Shown here: in pieces, positions 46,256-54,937 of the stretch
Layout: each line of letters opens with the position of its first letter
Numbering within the stretch: the first letter of the stretch is position 1
Assembly (NCBI RefSeq): GCF_000253255.1
Contig: NC_015580.1
Coordinates: 3,051,001 to 3,115,000, forward strand
Reading direction: 5' to 3'
Length of the DNA stretch: 64,000 nt
Origin: Novosphingobium sp. PP1Y
GTDB lineage: Bacteria > Pseudomonadota > Alphaproteobacteria > Sphingomonadales > Sphingomonadaceae
Program-made: the position numbers and the translations under genes
Notes under the pieces: model-generated
Seen by the model: only the letters and a program-made list of their open reading frames with translations
Database searches by the model: none
What the model was told of the DNA's origin: nothing

Positions 46256-46735
46256 ATGACCATCGCCGTTGGAGACAAGCTGCCTGACGTCAAGCTGATC
46301 AAGGCTGGCGAAAGCGGACCCGAACCGGTCCAGACCGCCGACTACTTCGCCGGCAAGAAGGTCGCGCTGTTCTCGGTTCCCGGTGCCTTCACCCCGACCT
46401 GCTCGGCCAAGCACCTGCCGGGCTTCGTCGAGAAGGCCGCAGACCTCAAGGCCAAGGGCGTCGACGAGATCGTCTGCACTGCCGTCAACGACGCCTTCGT
46501 GATGGGCGCGTGGGGCAAGGCCGCCGGTTCCGACGACGTCACCATGCTGGCTGACGGCAACGGCGACTTCGCCAAGGCCGTGGACCTGGTCATGGACGGT
46601 TCCGGCTTCGGCCTGGGCAGCCGCGGCCAGCGCTTCTCGATGGTCGTCAACGACGGCGTCGTCGAACAGCTCAACGTCGAGGCACCCGGCACGTTCGAGG
46701 TCAGCTCGGCCGAATACATGCTCGGCAAGCTCTGA
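46256..46735 (+). CDS. peroxiredoxin, Prx5 type
   Basis: 159 residues. Thiol peroxidase that reduces H2O2 and organic peroxides, in the Prx5/type-II glutaredoxin-dependent group. Active loop PGAFTPTCSAKHLPGF with peroxidatic Cys49 and Thr46; Arg in GLGSRGQRFSMVV completes the site. A further Cys occurs in EIVCTAVNDAF. ATG 46256 is 8 bp after AAAGGA; an ATG 9 bp upstream lies on top of that ribosome site. It has its own strong terminator, so it is monocistronic. Confidence 0.93.
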   Translation: MTIAVGDKLPDVKLIKAGESGPEPVQTADYFAGKKVALFSVPGAFTPTCSAKHLPGFVEKAADLKAKGVDEIVCTAVNDAFVMGAWGKAAGSDDVTMLADGNGDFAKAVDLVMDGSGFGLGSRGQRFSMVVNDGVVEQLNVEAPGTFEVSSAEYMLGKL

Positions 46736-46761
46736 AACTTTCAGAGCGATTGACGCGATCG

Positions 46762-46795
46762 GGGCGGCCTTCGGCAGACGAAGGCCGCCCTTTTT
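46762..46795 (+). terminator. intrinsic terminator of peroxiredoxin gene
   Basis: Perfect 12-bp stem GGGCGGCCTTCG (46762-46773) / CGAAGGCCGCCC (46779-46790), loop GCAGA, then TTTTT. Confidence 0.95.
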
Positions 46796-46932
46796 CGTAT
46801 GTCTCACAGGTATCACCGCATGATCCGCCACGGATCACCAGCGCGTCTCGCCCAGCAGATTGGGCCGCAGTCGCCTTGCCCTGCGCCTCTCGTCCAACTA
46901 GCTAACCGGCATCAGGGACTGGAGGAGAGATA

Positions 46933-47613
46933 ATGACACGCTCGGTAATCGTCACAGGCGGATTCGGTATACTTGGCCAGGCCGTCGCGCAGGCCTTCGC
47001 CGCGGCTGGCGACAAGGTCACCCGCATCGACTTCGCGCCCAGCGCAGCGCAGGCGATCGACGGCGCAATGGATATCGGCAGCGTCGACCTCACCGATACA
47101 AAAGCCACGCAGGCAGCGCTCGACAAGGTCATCGCGGCCAACGGCGGGATCGACGTTCTCGTCAACGTCGCAGGCGGCTTCGCATGGGAAACCCTTGAAG
47201 ACGGCTCGCTCGAGACGTTCGCGAAAATGCATGCGATGAACCTCATGACCAATGCCACGATCACCAAGCTGGCCCTGCCCGCGCTCAAGGCGTCTTCGGC
47301 CGGGCGGATCGTCAACATCGGCGCGGGCGGCGCGCTCAAGGCAGGCATGGGCATGGCCTCCTACGCTGCCTCGAAGTCCGGCGTGCACAAGCTGACCGAA
47401 GCCCTCGCCGAAGAGCTTGGTGGCACGGGAGTGACCGTCAACGCGGTCCTTCCCACGATCATCGACACGCCGACCAATCGCGCCGACATGCCCGACGCCG
47501 ACTTCTCGACATGGGTCCAGCCTGCAGCCATCGCCGAAGTCATCGCTTTCCTTGCCTCGGACGCCGGCCGGTCGATTACCGGCGCACTGATCCCCGTTTC
47601 ACGCGGGGGCTGA
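46933..47613 (+). CDS. short-chain dehydrogenase/reductase (SDR)
   Basis: 226 residues, short SDR: nucleotide site VTGGFGILGQAV, NVAGG in place of NNAG, catalytic Ser in NIGAGGALK region and YAASK, then PTIIDTP. Residues IDFAP after strand two suggest NAD preference (Asp). Substrate unknown; the 3-oxoacyl reductase-like family is broad. A very good ribosome site GGAGGAG precedes the ATG. Its last 15 bp overlap the convergent membrane protein gene. Confidence 0.87.
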   Translation: MTRSVIVTGGFGILGQAVAQAFAAAGDKVTRIDFAPSAAQAIDGAMDIGSVDLTDTKATQAALDKVIAANGGIDVLVNVAGGFAWETLEDGSLETFAKMHAMNLMTNATITKLALPALKASSAGRIVNIGAGGALKAGMGMASYAASKSGVHKLTEALAEELGGTGVTVNAVLPTIIDTPTNRADMPDADFSTWVQPAAIAEVIAFLASDAGRSITGALIPVSRGG

Positions 47614-49080
47614 TCGGCCAGCCCGGGAGGCATTCGGCCTGTCTGCGGGAACATAGACGACGATGCCGTCCCGGTCCCAGATCCTGCGCCAGCCTGGCGC
47701 GCGCGACAACTCGTGCGCGAGCGGGGCATTATGCTGCGCCTTGAGCAGGAAGGCAGCCACCGGCCATTTGCGCTGGATGGCCTGAAGGCCCAGCTTTCCT
47801 GCCTCGACCTTGCCATTGAAGTGCCACTCCTGAGGCGTGTAGCGATAATACCGCCCGTCGAAAGCGACACGCCACTGCGGATAACCGGCATCGATGATCG
47901 GCCCGCCATAGGGAAAGTCGGCGTAGATCACGCCGCGCACGTTTTCCCGGCGCAGACGCTCGATGGCGGCCATCGGCAGGCTCTCGTCGAAACGGGTGGG
48001 CAAAAGCATCGGCCCGAGCAAGCCAACCAGTGCGACGGCGACAGTTCCGGTCCAGCGCGGTACACGCATCGGTGCCGGCTGCGGGGACGAGACGACGCGC
48101 GCCAGCAAGGGCACAAGCGCAACTGCCCAGAAGAGGACGAACCTGATCGTGACCAGCGTCATGATGAAAAGCGCCGTGGCCAGGGCAAGTTCGCCCAGAT
48201 CCACGCGTTGGCGATTGCGCAGCACCAACCATAGCGCCAGCGACGCGGCATAGAGGATCGGGAGCGAATCCAGCCAGTTGTCCGGAGCCCACATGGGCAG
48301 CCATTCGGACACGCCGATGTCAAAGCTCGCCTGCGCATTGCGCGCCGAAAGTGCGAGGATCGAGCCGCCGTCCGGGGTCGCGAACATGGCAAGGACAGCA
48401 ACCGGGATCAGGATGGTCTCGGCAATCGGTGGCCGTTTTCCTGTTTGGCGCCACCATGTGAACCACCCGGCGGCGGCATAGACGCCCAGCGCTCCGGCAG
48501 CCACGCTGACCGATGGGTGCAGGTTCTGCCACAGGACCAACAGCGGCGCTGCAAGCGCCACGGTCAACCACGTACGCAGTTCCAGGCGCAGTAGCGCCAG
48601 CAGCAGGCCGAAACACAGCACCGAGAAGCTCTGCGGCCTGATGCTCGCCGTCGCCAGTGCCGCGACCAGTGACAGGCACAAGGCCACCAGAACCGCCACC
48701 GGCGCAGCCCCCTTCCAGCGGCAGGCCAGTGCAACAGCCCAGAAGCCGCCTGCCCAGCACAAGGCATCGAACACGCGCAGCGCGTCCCAGCCGCCCAGCA
48801 GCCGGACCTCGGCCATGACCGCCTGCCCCAGCCAGGCCAGCGCCGGAAGCGGATCTCCGATATGGGAAGCTGCGAAGGGCTCGTGCGCAACCGGGCCGCG
48901 GTGGGCCAGGATCATCTCGCCCAGCTTGAGCTGCCAGAAGATATCGACGTCCCAGACCTTGCGGGTCAGGAGCAAGGCAAGAATGATCGCGGGCGCAAGC
49001 ACCAGCGCCCATTCGGCAAGTTCGCCCCAAGGCAATCGAGCCGTCTTGCCGGTGCTTTGCGAGTTTTCCTGCAAAGGCAT
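47599..49080 (-). CDS. large integral membrane protein, unknown function
   Basis: 493 residues from ATG 49080, which follows AGGGGG; the frame runs on to a TTG at 49173 inside a hairpin. Ten or so membrane helices (starting ALVLAPAIILALLLT), an early loop with DVDIFWQLKLGE, and a soluble C-terminal ~110 residues (RGVIYADFPYGGPIIDAGYP). The layout (GT-C-like first loop acidic pair, C-terminal soluble part, IRFVLFWAVALVPLLAR) suggests a glycan-related or lipid-linked sugar transferase, but I cannot name the family. It lies downstream of folE on the same strand. Confidence 0.7.
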   Translation of the reverse strand: MPLQENSQSTGKTARLPWGELAEWALVLAPAIILALLLTRKVWDVDIFWQLKLGEMILAHRGPVAHEPFAASHIGDPLPALAWLGQAVMAEVRLLGGWDALRVFDALCWAGGFWAVALACRWKGAAPVAVLVALCLSLVAALATASIRPQSFSVLCFGLLLALLRLELRTWLTVALAAPLLVLWQNLHPSVSVAAGALGVYAAAGWFTWWRQTGKRPPIAETILIPVAVLAMFATPDGGSILALSARNAQASFDIGVSEWLPMWAPDNWLDSLPILYAASLALWLVLRNRQRVDLGELALATALFIMTLVTIRFVLFWAVALVPLLARVVSSPQPAPMRVPRWTGTVAVALVGLLGPMLLPTRFDESLPMAAIERLRRENVRGVIYADFPYGGPIIDAGYPQWRVAFDGRYYRYTPQEWHFNGKVEAGKLGLQAIQRKWPVAAFLLKAQHNAPLAHELSRAPGWRRIWDRDGIVVYVPADRPNASRAGRSAPA

Positions 49081-49157
49081 CCCCCTGCCCCCGTCCGGTG
49101 CGGTCGGATCAATCGTGGACAGGGAAACCGATCGCGGGTCGCGGCGCAAGTGGGCAA

Positions 49158-49185
49158 TGCGCAGGTTCGCCAAGAAACCTGCGCA
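49158..49185 (-). terminator. hairpin between folE and downstream membrane gene
   Basis: TGCGCAGGTT (49158-49167) pairs perfectly with AACCTGCGCA (49176-49185) around an 8-nt loop, 18 bp past the folE stop. No T-run; may attenuate rather than end transcription. Confidence 0.45.
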
Positions 49186-49202
49186 AGATTAGTGCTCCGC
49201 GA

Positions 49203-49811
49203 TCAATAGCCCATCAGGCTCAGCACTTCCTTGCGCGTGCGCTGGTCCTCGAGGAATGTGCCCATCATCCGGCTGGTGATCATGCCGACGCCCGGCGTGC
49301 GCACCCCGCGGGCGGACATGCAGGCATGGTTCGCCTCGATCACGACCGCAACGCCGTGCGGCTTGAGATGGTCCCAGATGCACTGGGCGACTTCCGCTGT
49401 CAGGCGCTCCTGGATCTGCAGGCGGCGGGAGAAACCGTGCAGAACGCGCGCCAGCTTGGAAATGCCGACCACGTGGTCGCGCGGCAGATAGGCGATCGCC
49501 GCCTTGCCGATGATTGGCGCCATGTGGTGCTCGCAATGCGACTGGAAGGGGATGTCCTTGAGCAGCACGACCTCGTCGTAACCGCCGACTTCCTCGAAGA
49601 TGCGGGAGAGGTGAATGGCCGGATCCTCGGCATACCCTAAGCAGTATTCCTTCCATGCGCGCGCGACGCGCTGGGGCGTGTCGATGAGTCCCTCGCGGTC
49701 CGGATCGTCACCCGCCCAGCGGATGAGGGTGCGGATCGCTTCCTGCACGTCCTCGGGGACGGGGGGCTTGCCGAGAGGATTGTCCTCATCGGGCCCGATC
49801 AGGCTGCTCAT
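49203..49811 (-). CDS. folE: GTP cyclohydrolase I
   Basis: 202 residues. Converts GTP to 7,8-dihydroneopterin triphosphate, entry to folate. Zinc ligands in QSHCEHHMAPI and the distal Cys in HACMSARGVRTP; GTP-pocket residues in FSRRLQIQERLTAEVA; C-terminal RKEVLSLMGY. Its ATG overlaps the stop of the phospholipase D gene in ATGA, an odd partner with no obvious metabolic link. Confidence 0.97.
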   Translation of the reverse strand: MSSLIGPDEDNPLGKPPVPEDVQEAIRTLIRWAGDDPDREGLIDTPQRVARAWKEYCLGYAEDPAIHLSRIFEEVGGYDEVVLLKDIPFQSHCEHHMAPIIGKAAIAYLPRDHVVGISKLARVLHGFSRRLQIQERLTAEVAQCIWDHLKPHGVAVVIEANHACMSARGVRTPGVGMITSRMMGTFLEDQRTRKEVLSLMGY

Positions 49812-51349
49812 CCTTTCAAACTCCTCATCTTCAATTTCTGCATCAATCGAACGCGCATGAGTTGCCCCTTGCGGCGGAACAGCCCTCTGCGCTCGATCGG
49901 TTCGAACATTTCATCGGGACGCTCGGGATCGAGCAAGGCGCTCTCGCCAATCGCTCTTTCAGCATCCGACAAATGTTTCAAGGCCAAGGGCGCCAGATGT
50001 TTGCCCAATGGCGCAAAAGCATCGATCATCGCGGACATGCTGCCCTGTCGTTCCAGTTCGGTGGCAACGATGTCCTCCTCGATACCGCAATGCTCGGCCA
50101 GCAGACGGATGCGCAGACGCTTGATCGAGGGCCCGACGTGGGAATTGGCGGGCCTGCTCGCATCGATGAAGACGTCGCATTCGCTGTCGAGGCCCATCGA
50201 GCGGTTGTTCATGTTCGCCGATCCGACACGGATGATCTCGTCGTCGACGATCATCAGCTTGGCATGGACATAGATCGGCGTCCCGTCGGCGGCCAGGGGC
50301 GTGTAGATGTGGAAGCGGCTGGCATGATCGGCGTGGTTGAGCGTCTCGACCAGTTCGACGCGCGCCGTGTCCATGGCGAACTGCTCGAGCCAACCGTCCG
50401 CGGTGCGCGGATTGATAACCACGAACTCGGGCGGATCGTCCTCCATCAGCCGCTCGCAGATGACTTCGGCAATGGCCCGCGACGCAAAGTACTGGGTCTC
50501 GACATAGACGAAGCGCCTGGCGCGGCGGATCTGCTCGATGAACAAGTCTTCGATCTCGCAGACCTGCGAGCACTCACCCCACTTCGCGCGGGTGCGCGCA
50601 ATGCCGATCTCCACGTTCTCGAATTCGGCATCGAGCGTGCTCGGCCAGGGCGATGCCTGCTGCGGCGCGCAGGGACTGATTGCATCGCCGCCCGCGGCCT
50701 GCCAGCGGGCCCGCCCAAGCTCTCCGAGCGCGGAGGCGATCTCGCCCTCCATGATCATCGTGACGTCGTGCCAGGGCCCGTAAAGCCCTCCCGTCGGTCT
50801 GCGCCGGCGGGTATCCCGGGGCCGATGTTCGGGCGTGTCCCATCGGTCGGAGGTCATGTCGATACCCCCGCACACGGCAAGGACATCATCGATCACCACG
50901 ATCTTCTGGTGATGGCTGCAACCGATCGGATGAGCCGAATCGAACTTGAAATCGATGCGCTTGTGGACTGCCCAACGAATGAGATCGACCAGCATCGTGC
51001 CGCGAAACAAGGTGCGGATCAGCGAAAAATTCCATTTGAGCAGCAGAATTTCAAGCGTTTCGTTGCGCCGCACCAACCACAGGATAAACGAGCCCAGTCG
51101 CGCCGGGAACCGCACCTTGCGGCCGCGCTGCCACCAACGGCGCCCGGATGACAGGAGGATGCGCGAATCGAAATCCCAGCCGATCAGGAAGATCCTCTGG
51201 CGCGCATCGACCATGGCCTCGCGGATCACATCGAAATAATCGGCAGCGTCGATCACGAGATGCGCGCGTTTCGCCATGGCGAAACGCCAGACGGAAGGCC
51301 CGTGACCCTCGGCATCGTGTGCCGCCTTGCCTCCCTCTTCGTTCATCAC
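49808..51349 (-). CDS. phospholipase D / cardiolipin synthase-like protein
   Basis: 513 residues with two HKD motifs: GCSHHQKIVVIDD and YVHAKLMIVDDEI, each followed by the GSANMNNRSM-type Asn/Ser block (GGIDMTSDRW after the first). N-terminal membrane anchor is absent; a hydrophobic stretch FILWLVRR occurs near residue 90. Bacterial relatives make cardiolipin or act as secreted phospholipases; the lack of N-terminal transmembrane pair argues against ClsA. ATG-GAT at the start is ambiguous by one codon (ATGATG). Coupled to folE downstream. Confidence 0.88.
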   Translation of the reverse strand: MMNEEGGKAAHDAEGHGPSVWRFAMAKRAHLVIDAADYFDVIREAMVDARQRIFLIGWDFDSRILLSSGRRWWQRGRKVRFPARLGSFILWLVRRNETLEILLLKWNFSLIRTLFRGTMLVDLIRWAVHKRIDFKFDSAHPIGCSHHQKIVVIDDVLAVCGGIDMTSDRWDTPEHRPRDTRRRRPTGGLYGPWHDVTMIMEGEIASALGELGRARWQAAGGDAISPCAPQQASPWPSTLDAEFENVEIGIARTRAKWGECSQVCEIEDLFIEQIRRARRFVYVETQYFASRAIAEVICERLMEDDPPEFVVINPRTADGWLEQFAMDTARVELVETLNHADHASRFHIYTPLAADGTPIYVHAKLMIVDDEIIRVGSANMNNRSMGLDSECDVFIDASRPANSHVGPSIKRLRIRLLAEHCGIEEDIVATELERQGSMSAMIDAFAPLGKHLAPLALKHLSDAERAIGESALLDPERPDEMFEPIERRGLFRRKGQLMRVRLMQKLKMRSLKG

Positions 51350-51842
51350 CCGCCTTGCTGGATCACCCCGCTGCGGCGATCAAGTCCCCAAACGCCCGCT
51401 TGTTCCCTTACGTACACTCGATGCTGAACGCCCCTGCCCCGTTCATCGACTCGATATCGACGAGGTCTGCCGATTCAACCATCAGAATCGCCAAGCAAGC
51501 ACCCGCAGGAAATCGACGGCCTTGAGCGAGCAAGCCACTGCGAATCGCTTGCCGGTCGTCGGGAATTTCTTTCCGCATGGCGGATTCTGGCCAATTTTTA
51601 TCAGAAAATGGCACTTTCTGCGGTTGATCTCGTTTCATTCAGGCGCCATTCGTCTTGGCGCGTGTAACTATTGCACCATCGTAGTTCGTTTCGCTGAGTG
51701 ATCGTTTCGCCAGAAATGAACCCCTGGTCCTTTTGGGCCGGGTCAGTCGTCCGGCAACTTTCCGGACCCCCTTTCGCGCTCCTGCATGACCGGGAGCCGG
51801 CATTGGGATCGCATGACGGTCCTGCACGAGAAGGAGTAACAC
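51350..51842. other. 493-bp intergenic region, partly AT-rich
   Basis: It lies between the divergent phospholipase D and exported-protein genes, so carries both promoters. The stretch ~51530-51730 is clearly AT-richer than the surroundings. I see no convincing coding frame, tRNA or long inverted repeat. AAGGAG just before 51843 is the ribosome site of the next gene. Confidence 0.5.
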
Positions 51843-52445
51843 ATGAAGAAATCGCTCATCGCCGCCGCGATTGCTGCAGCGAGCCTGGCTCCCGTCGCCG
51901 CGGTGGCGCAGGATGCTGCCGCTACCGCCGTCGCCCCGACGGTGGGAGCCAAGGTTTTCGGCCCCGAAGGCAATGAAGTTGGTACCGTTGAAGCCGTCCA
52001 GGGCGACGTGATCACGGTTTCGACCGGTACGGCACGCGCCGGTCTTCCGACCAGCGCCTTTGCAATGCGCGCAAAGGGCCTGACCATCGGCATGACGAAA
52101 GCTCAGCTCGAAGCAGCCGTTAACGGTGCTGCTGCCCAGTCGACCGAAGCCAAGGACGCAGCGCTTGTCGTAGACGCTCCGATCAAGAGCAGCGACGGCG
52201 TCGTGCTCGGCACCGTCACCAAGATCGAAGGTGACGACGTGACCCTCACGCTCAGCGACGGCGCAGCTGTCGCGCTCAAGAAGGCCTCGATCGGTCTCAC
52301 CGCCGACAGCTCGCTTGCTCTTGGCATGACCGCCGCCGATTTCGCCGCCGCCACCCAGTCGGCAGCCGGTACGGCCCAGGCCAGTGCCGATGCCGCTGCC
52401 CCGGCAGGCGCCGAGGCCGAGAACGCCTCCACCGAAAGCGAGTGA
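51843..52445 (+). CDS. exported protein with internal duplication, unknown function
   Basis: 200 residues, Ala-rich. Signal peptide MKKSLIAAAIAAASLAPVAAVAQ, cleavage after VAQ or AVA (~23). Two homologous units follow: about 35-93 (GAKVFGPEGNEVGTVEAVQGDVITV ... KGLTIGMTKAQLEAAV, given by position) and about 110-168 (APIKSSDGVVLGTVTKI ... ALGMTAADFAAAT). Each looks like a small beta-barrel of the PRC type joined to a helical tail (GMTxAxxxAA). C-terminus is an acidic Ala/Ser tail. Strong AAGGAG site and a strong terminator point to an abundant, monocistronic gene. Confidence 0.75.
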   Translation: MKKSLIAAAIAAASLAPVAAVAQDAAATAVAPTVGAKVFGPEGNEVGTVEAVQGDVITVSTGTARAGLPTSAFAMRAKGLTIGMTKAQLEAAVNGAAAQSTEAKDAALVVDAPIKSSDGVVLGTVTKIEGDDVTLTLSDGAAVALKKASIGLTADSSLALGMTAADFAAATQSAAGTAQASADAAAPAGAEAENASTESE

Positions 52446-52495
52446 TCGCAACGGGCCTGTGGCAGGCCTGATATAGCCTGCCATGGCAAATTCAG

Positions 52496-52536
52496 CAGGG
52501 CCGGGACGACATTGTCGCTCCCGGCCCTGTTCTTTT
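52496..52536 (+). terminator. intrinsic terminator after exported protein gene
   Basis: CAGGGCCGGGA (52496-52506) / TCCCGGCCCTG (52519-52529), with inner CGAC/GTCG, followed by TTCTTTT. Confidence 0.92.
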
Positions 52537-52664
52537 GCGCAGCCCGATTCGCTTGAAGTGGCGATTTCTGGGGAAAATCCTTGCGGTCGCCATGTCTGTT
52601 AGCCCAATAGGGTCCGCGAATCCCGCCGTGCAGTGCTGCGCGGCAATTTCCAGATCCAAACACA

Positions 52665-54011
52665 GTGAGCTGCGGCGCCTTGTCTCCTCAGGAGCATTTC
52701 AAACAATTCGCGAAAGCCGTTCCCGGCTTTGACACCTCCTTCGACCTTGCCCGCCGCCGAGCGGCCACTGCCGCCGGCGCCATTTCCCTGGGTCTACTGG
52801 CAATCGTCTTCGCCTGGACCGGCGACAAGGCACAGCAGATCTTCCTCTCGATCACGCGCAGCTATCCCTACCTGCCGCTGATTCTCACGCCCAGCGTCTT
52901 TGCCGCTGTCGTCTGGATCACCAACACCTGGGCACCTGCGGCCAAGGGCTCGGGCATCCCGCAGGTCATCGCAGCGGGCAAGGACCTCGACCTGGCCTAT
53001 TCCAAGCTGCTTTCCCTGCCGACCGCGATGGCGAAGCTGGTGCTGACGGTCGCCATGCTGTTGGTCGGTGGATCGGTCGGCCGCGAAGGACCGACGGTGC
53101 AGGTCAGCGCCGCGATCATGATCACCTGCCACAAGATCCTGCGCGTCCCGATGACCGCAGGCGTCCTGATCGCCGGGGGCGCCGCCGGCGTCGCCGCCGC
53201 GTTCAACACGCCGCTCGCCGGGGTCGCCTTCGCCATCGAGGAACTGGCCTCCGCTTTCGAACAGCGCGTCGCCGTGCTGGTGATGGCCGCAGTCGTCGCC
53301 TCTGGCCTCGTCAGCCTCGGCATCGCCGGAGACTATGTCTACTTCGGCGTCATGCACGAAACGCTCGATGTCGGCTCGGTCGTCCTGGCCGCACCGGTTG
53401 CAGGCATCCTCGGCGGTGCGGCAGGCGGCCTGTTCTCGCGCTGCCTGCTGGCATTCGCCCGCAGCGGTCATTCCTGGTTTGTCGCAGTGCGCAAGCGCCC
53501 GGTGCTTGCCGCCTTTGCCTGCGGCCTCATCGTCGCCATCGCCGGCCTGCTTACCGGCGGCTCGACCTGGGGCACCGGCTACGAGACCACCAAGCAGCTC
53601 GTCGAAGGCCAGGGCGATGCCTCGATCTGGTTCGGCCCCGCCAAGTTCCTCGTGACAACGGCGACTGCCGTTTCAGGCGCGCCGGGCGGCATCTTCGCCC
53701 CATCGCTGTCCGTGGGCGCGGGCTTCGGCCAATTGCTCTCGTTCCTGTTCCCGGACGACCCGATGGCCGCCATCGTGCTGCTGGGCATGACCGGTTACTT
53801 CGTGGGCGTCGTGCGTGCACCGCTGACCGCCGTCATCATTCTCATGGAAACAACCGCCAGCCGGGGCATGATCCTGCCCCTGTTCATGACCGCGATCATC
53901 GCCGATGCCGTCAGCAAGCTGGTGTGCCGCGAGAAGCTCTACCACGGCCTATCGAAGGGCTTCGTGGTCCAGCGCAGCAGCCAGGGCGATTCCGCAGCCA
54001 AGCAGGCCTGA
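52665..54011 (+). CDS. ClC-family chloride channel/antiporter
   Basis: 448 residues, full ClC unit of about 18 helices without CBS domains. Selectivity motifs: GSGIPQ, GREGPTVQ (with the gating Glu) and GGIFAPSLSVG; the proton-transfer Glu is in AIEELASAF, so it is probably a 2Cl-/H+ exchanger as in E. coli ClcA. The likely GTG start 52665 gives an N-terminus of about 50 residues before the first helix; no good ribosome site is seen, so TTG 52680 is possible. Followed by a strong terminator. Confidence 0.93.
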   Translation: MSCGALSPQEHFKQFAKAVPGFDTSFDLARRRAATAAGAISLGLLAIVFAWTGDKAQQIFLSITRSYPYLPLILTPSVFAAVVWITNTWAPAAKGSGIPQVIAAGKDLDLAYSKLLSLPTAMAKLVLTVAMLLVGGSVGREGPTVQVSAAIMITCHKILRVPMTAGVLIAGGAAGVAAAFNTPLAGVAFAIEELASAFEQRVAVLVMAAVVASGLVSLGIAGDYVYFGVMHETLDVGSVVLAAPVAGILGGAAGGLFSRCLLAFARSGHSWFVAVRKRPVLAAFACGLIVAIAGLLTGGSTWGTGYETTKQLVEGQGDASIWFGPAKFLVTTATAVSGAPGGIFAPSLSVGAGFGQLLSFLFPDDPMAAIVLLGMTGYFVGVVRAPLTAVIILMETTASRGMILPLFMTAIIADAVSKLVCREKLYHGLSKGFVVQRSSQGDSAAKQA

Positions 54012-54044
54012 GACGGCCCCTCAAGGCCTGGCACCGAACAAAGG

Positions 54045-54077
54045 AGCCCCCGCCTCAAGTGCGGGGGCTTTCCTTTT
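54045..54077 (+). terminator. intrinsic terminator of ClC gene
   Basis: AGCCCCCGC (54045-54053) / GCGGGGGCT (54061-54069), loop CTCAAGT, followed by TTCCTTTT. Confidence 0.92.
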
Positions 54078-54123
54078 GCGCCTGTGACATGGCGCCCGAA
54101 GCCGTCACCAAGTCCGGACAAAA

Positions 54124-54155
54124 CAAACCCCGCCGAGGCCGAAAGCCTGGCGGGG
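54124..54155 (-). terminator. intrinsic terminator of tRNA-Arg pair
   Basis: On the minus strand CCCCGCC pairs with GGCGGGG (plus-strand arms 54128-54134 and 54149-54155), inner AGGC/GCCT, followed by TTTGTTTTGT. It faces the ClC terminator. Confidence 0.85.
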
Positions 54156-54160
54156 GATGA

Positions 54161-54237
54161 TGGCGCGCCCGGAACGATTCGAACGTCCGACCCTCAGATT
54201 CGTAGTCTGATGCTCTATCCAGCTGAGCTACGGGCGC
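54161..54237 (-). tRNA. tRNA-Arg (anticodon ACG), copy 2
   Basis: Minus-strand GCGCCCG acceptor, D-arm TAGCTCAGCTGGATAGAGC, anticodon loop CTACGAA (ACG), T-arm CGGACGTTCGAATCGTTCC-type, CGGGCGC, discriminator G and encoded CCA. 77 nt with CCA, same as the copy at 54297-54373. Confidence 0.97.
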
Positions 54238-54296
54238 GCATGATCCAAATTTTATCCGCTTCCACCGGCAGGCCTGAAAAGCCCGATCGGAAGAAA

Positions 54297-54373
54297 TGGC
54301 GCGCCCGGAACGATTCGAACGTCCGACCCTCAGATTCGTAGTCTGATGCTCTATCCAGCTGAGCTACGGGCGC
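54297..54373 (-). tRNA. tRNA-Arg (anticodon ACG), copy 1
   Basis: Identical in every base to the copy at 54161-54237, 59 bp upstream of it in transcription order; the spacer holds no hairpin, so both are likely cut from one transcript. ACG is the wobble-inosine Arg anticodon reading CGN. Confidence 0.97.
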
Positions 54374-54417
54374 GTTGGAGTGGCGCCTTTAGAAAGGGAT
54401 TCGCCTCGGGTCAACGC

Positions 54418-54864
54418 CTATATCGTCTTTCTTGCAAGGAAACTGCACAGGGCCTTTGCAAGCGGGTAGTCGAGCGGCGGCATCGACAGCGCCCCGATCG
54501 CCCGGGGGACGTGCCATGCGATGGCTTCGGCCTCATGGGGCTGCGGCTCGCCATGCCAGCAGCTGCATTCGTAAAGAAGGATTACAAGCGGGCGGGACGG
54601 CCCCTTCCCGCCGCCTGTCGATCCGCTGGCGAAGCCCACTGGCACCAGCGCCTCGGGCTCGATTCGCACGGCCAGTTCCTCTTCCAGCTCTCGTACGGCT
54701 GCCAATTCAGGGCTTTCGCCAGGTTCAACCTTGCCCCCCGGGAATTCCCATAGCCCCCCATGTTCGGCACGGAAACTGCGCTGCTGCATGAGGATACGGC
54801 CAGCGGCATCGCGAAGTGCAACTGCGACCACCAGCATAGCTGTAAAAGAATTTTCCAGATCCAA
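54418..54864 (-). CDS. MutT-like Nudix hydrolase
   Basis: 148 residues. Nudix box GGKVEPGESPELAAVRELEEEL with all catalytic acidic residues except that the canonical Gly after EE is Ala; listed by its position ~42-63. FPGGK and the WEF before it are typical of MutT, which hydrolyses 8-oxo-dGTP, so a sanitising role is likely but other nucleoside diphosphate substrates are possible. ATG 54864 or ATG 54837. Ends 44 bp from the first tRNA-Arg. Confidence 0.85.
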   Translation of the reverse strand: MDLENSFTAMLVVAVALRDAAGRILMQQRSFRAEHGGLWEFPGGKVEPGESPELAAVRELEEELAVRIEPEALVPVGFASGSTGGGKGPSRPLVILLYECSCWHGEPQPHEAEAIAWHVPRAIGALSMPPLDYPLAKALCSFLARKTI

Positions 54865-54872
54865 GCGCCTTT

Positions 54873-54887
54873 TTAAGAATGAATTAA
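54873..54887 (+). promoter_or_regulatory. CtrA-type box upstream of first flp gene
   Basis: TTAAGAATGAATTAA is a perfect TTAA-N7-TTAA, the full CtrA recognition sequence, 51 bp before the pilin ATG. In Caulobacter the pilA pilin gene is a direct CtrA target, so cell-cycle control of this pilin is expected. Confidence 0.75.
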
Positions 54888-54937
54888 GTCCAAGATGAGA
54901 TCTCCCGGATTACTAGGGGAACTGCGGGACACTCACG

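Noticed and set aside
51327..51701. 124-codon plus-strand frame in the gap before the duplicated exported protein
   Set aside because: It starts inside the phospholipase D gene, contains no hydrophobic or conserved pattern, and runs through an AT-rich stretch that looks non-coding.
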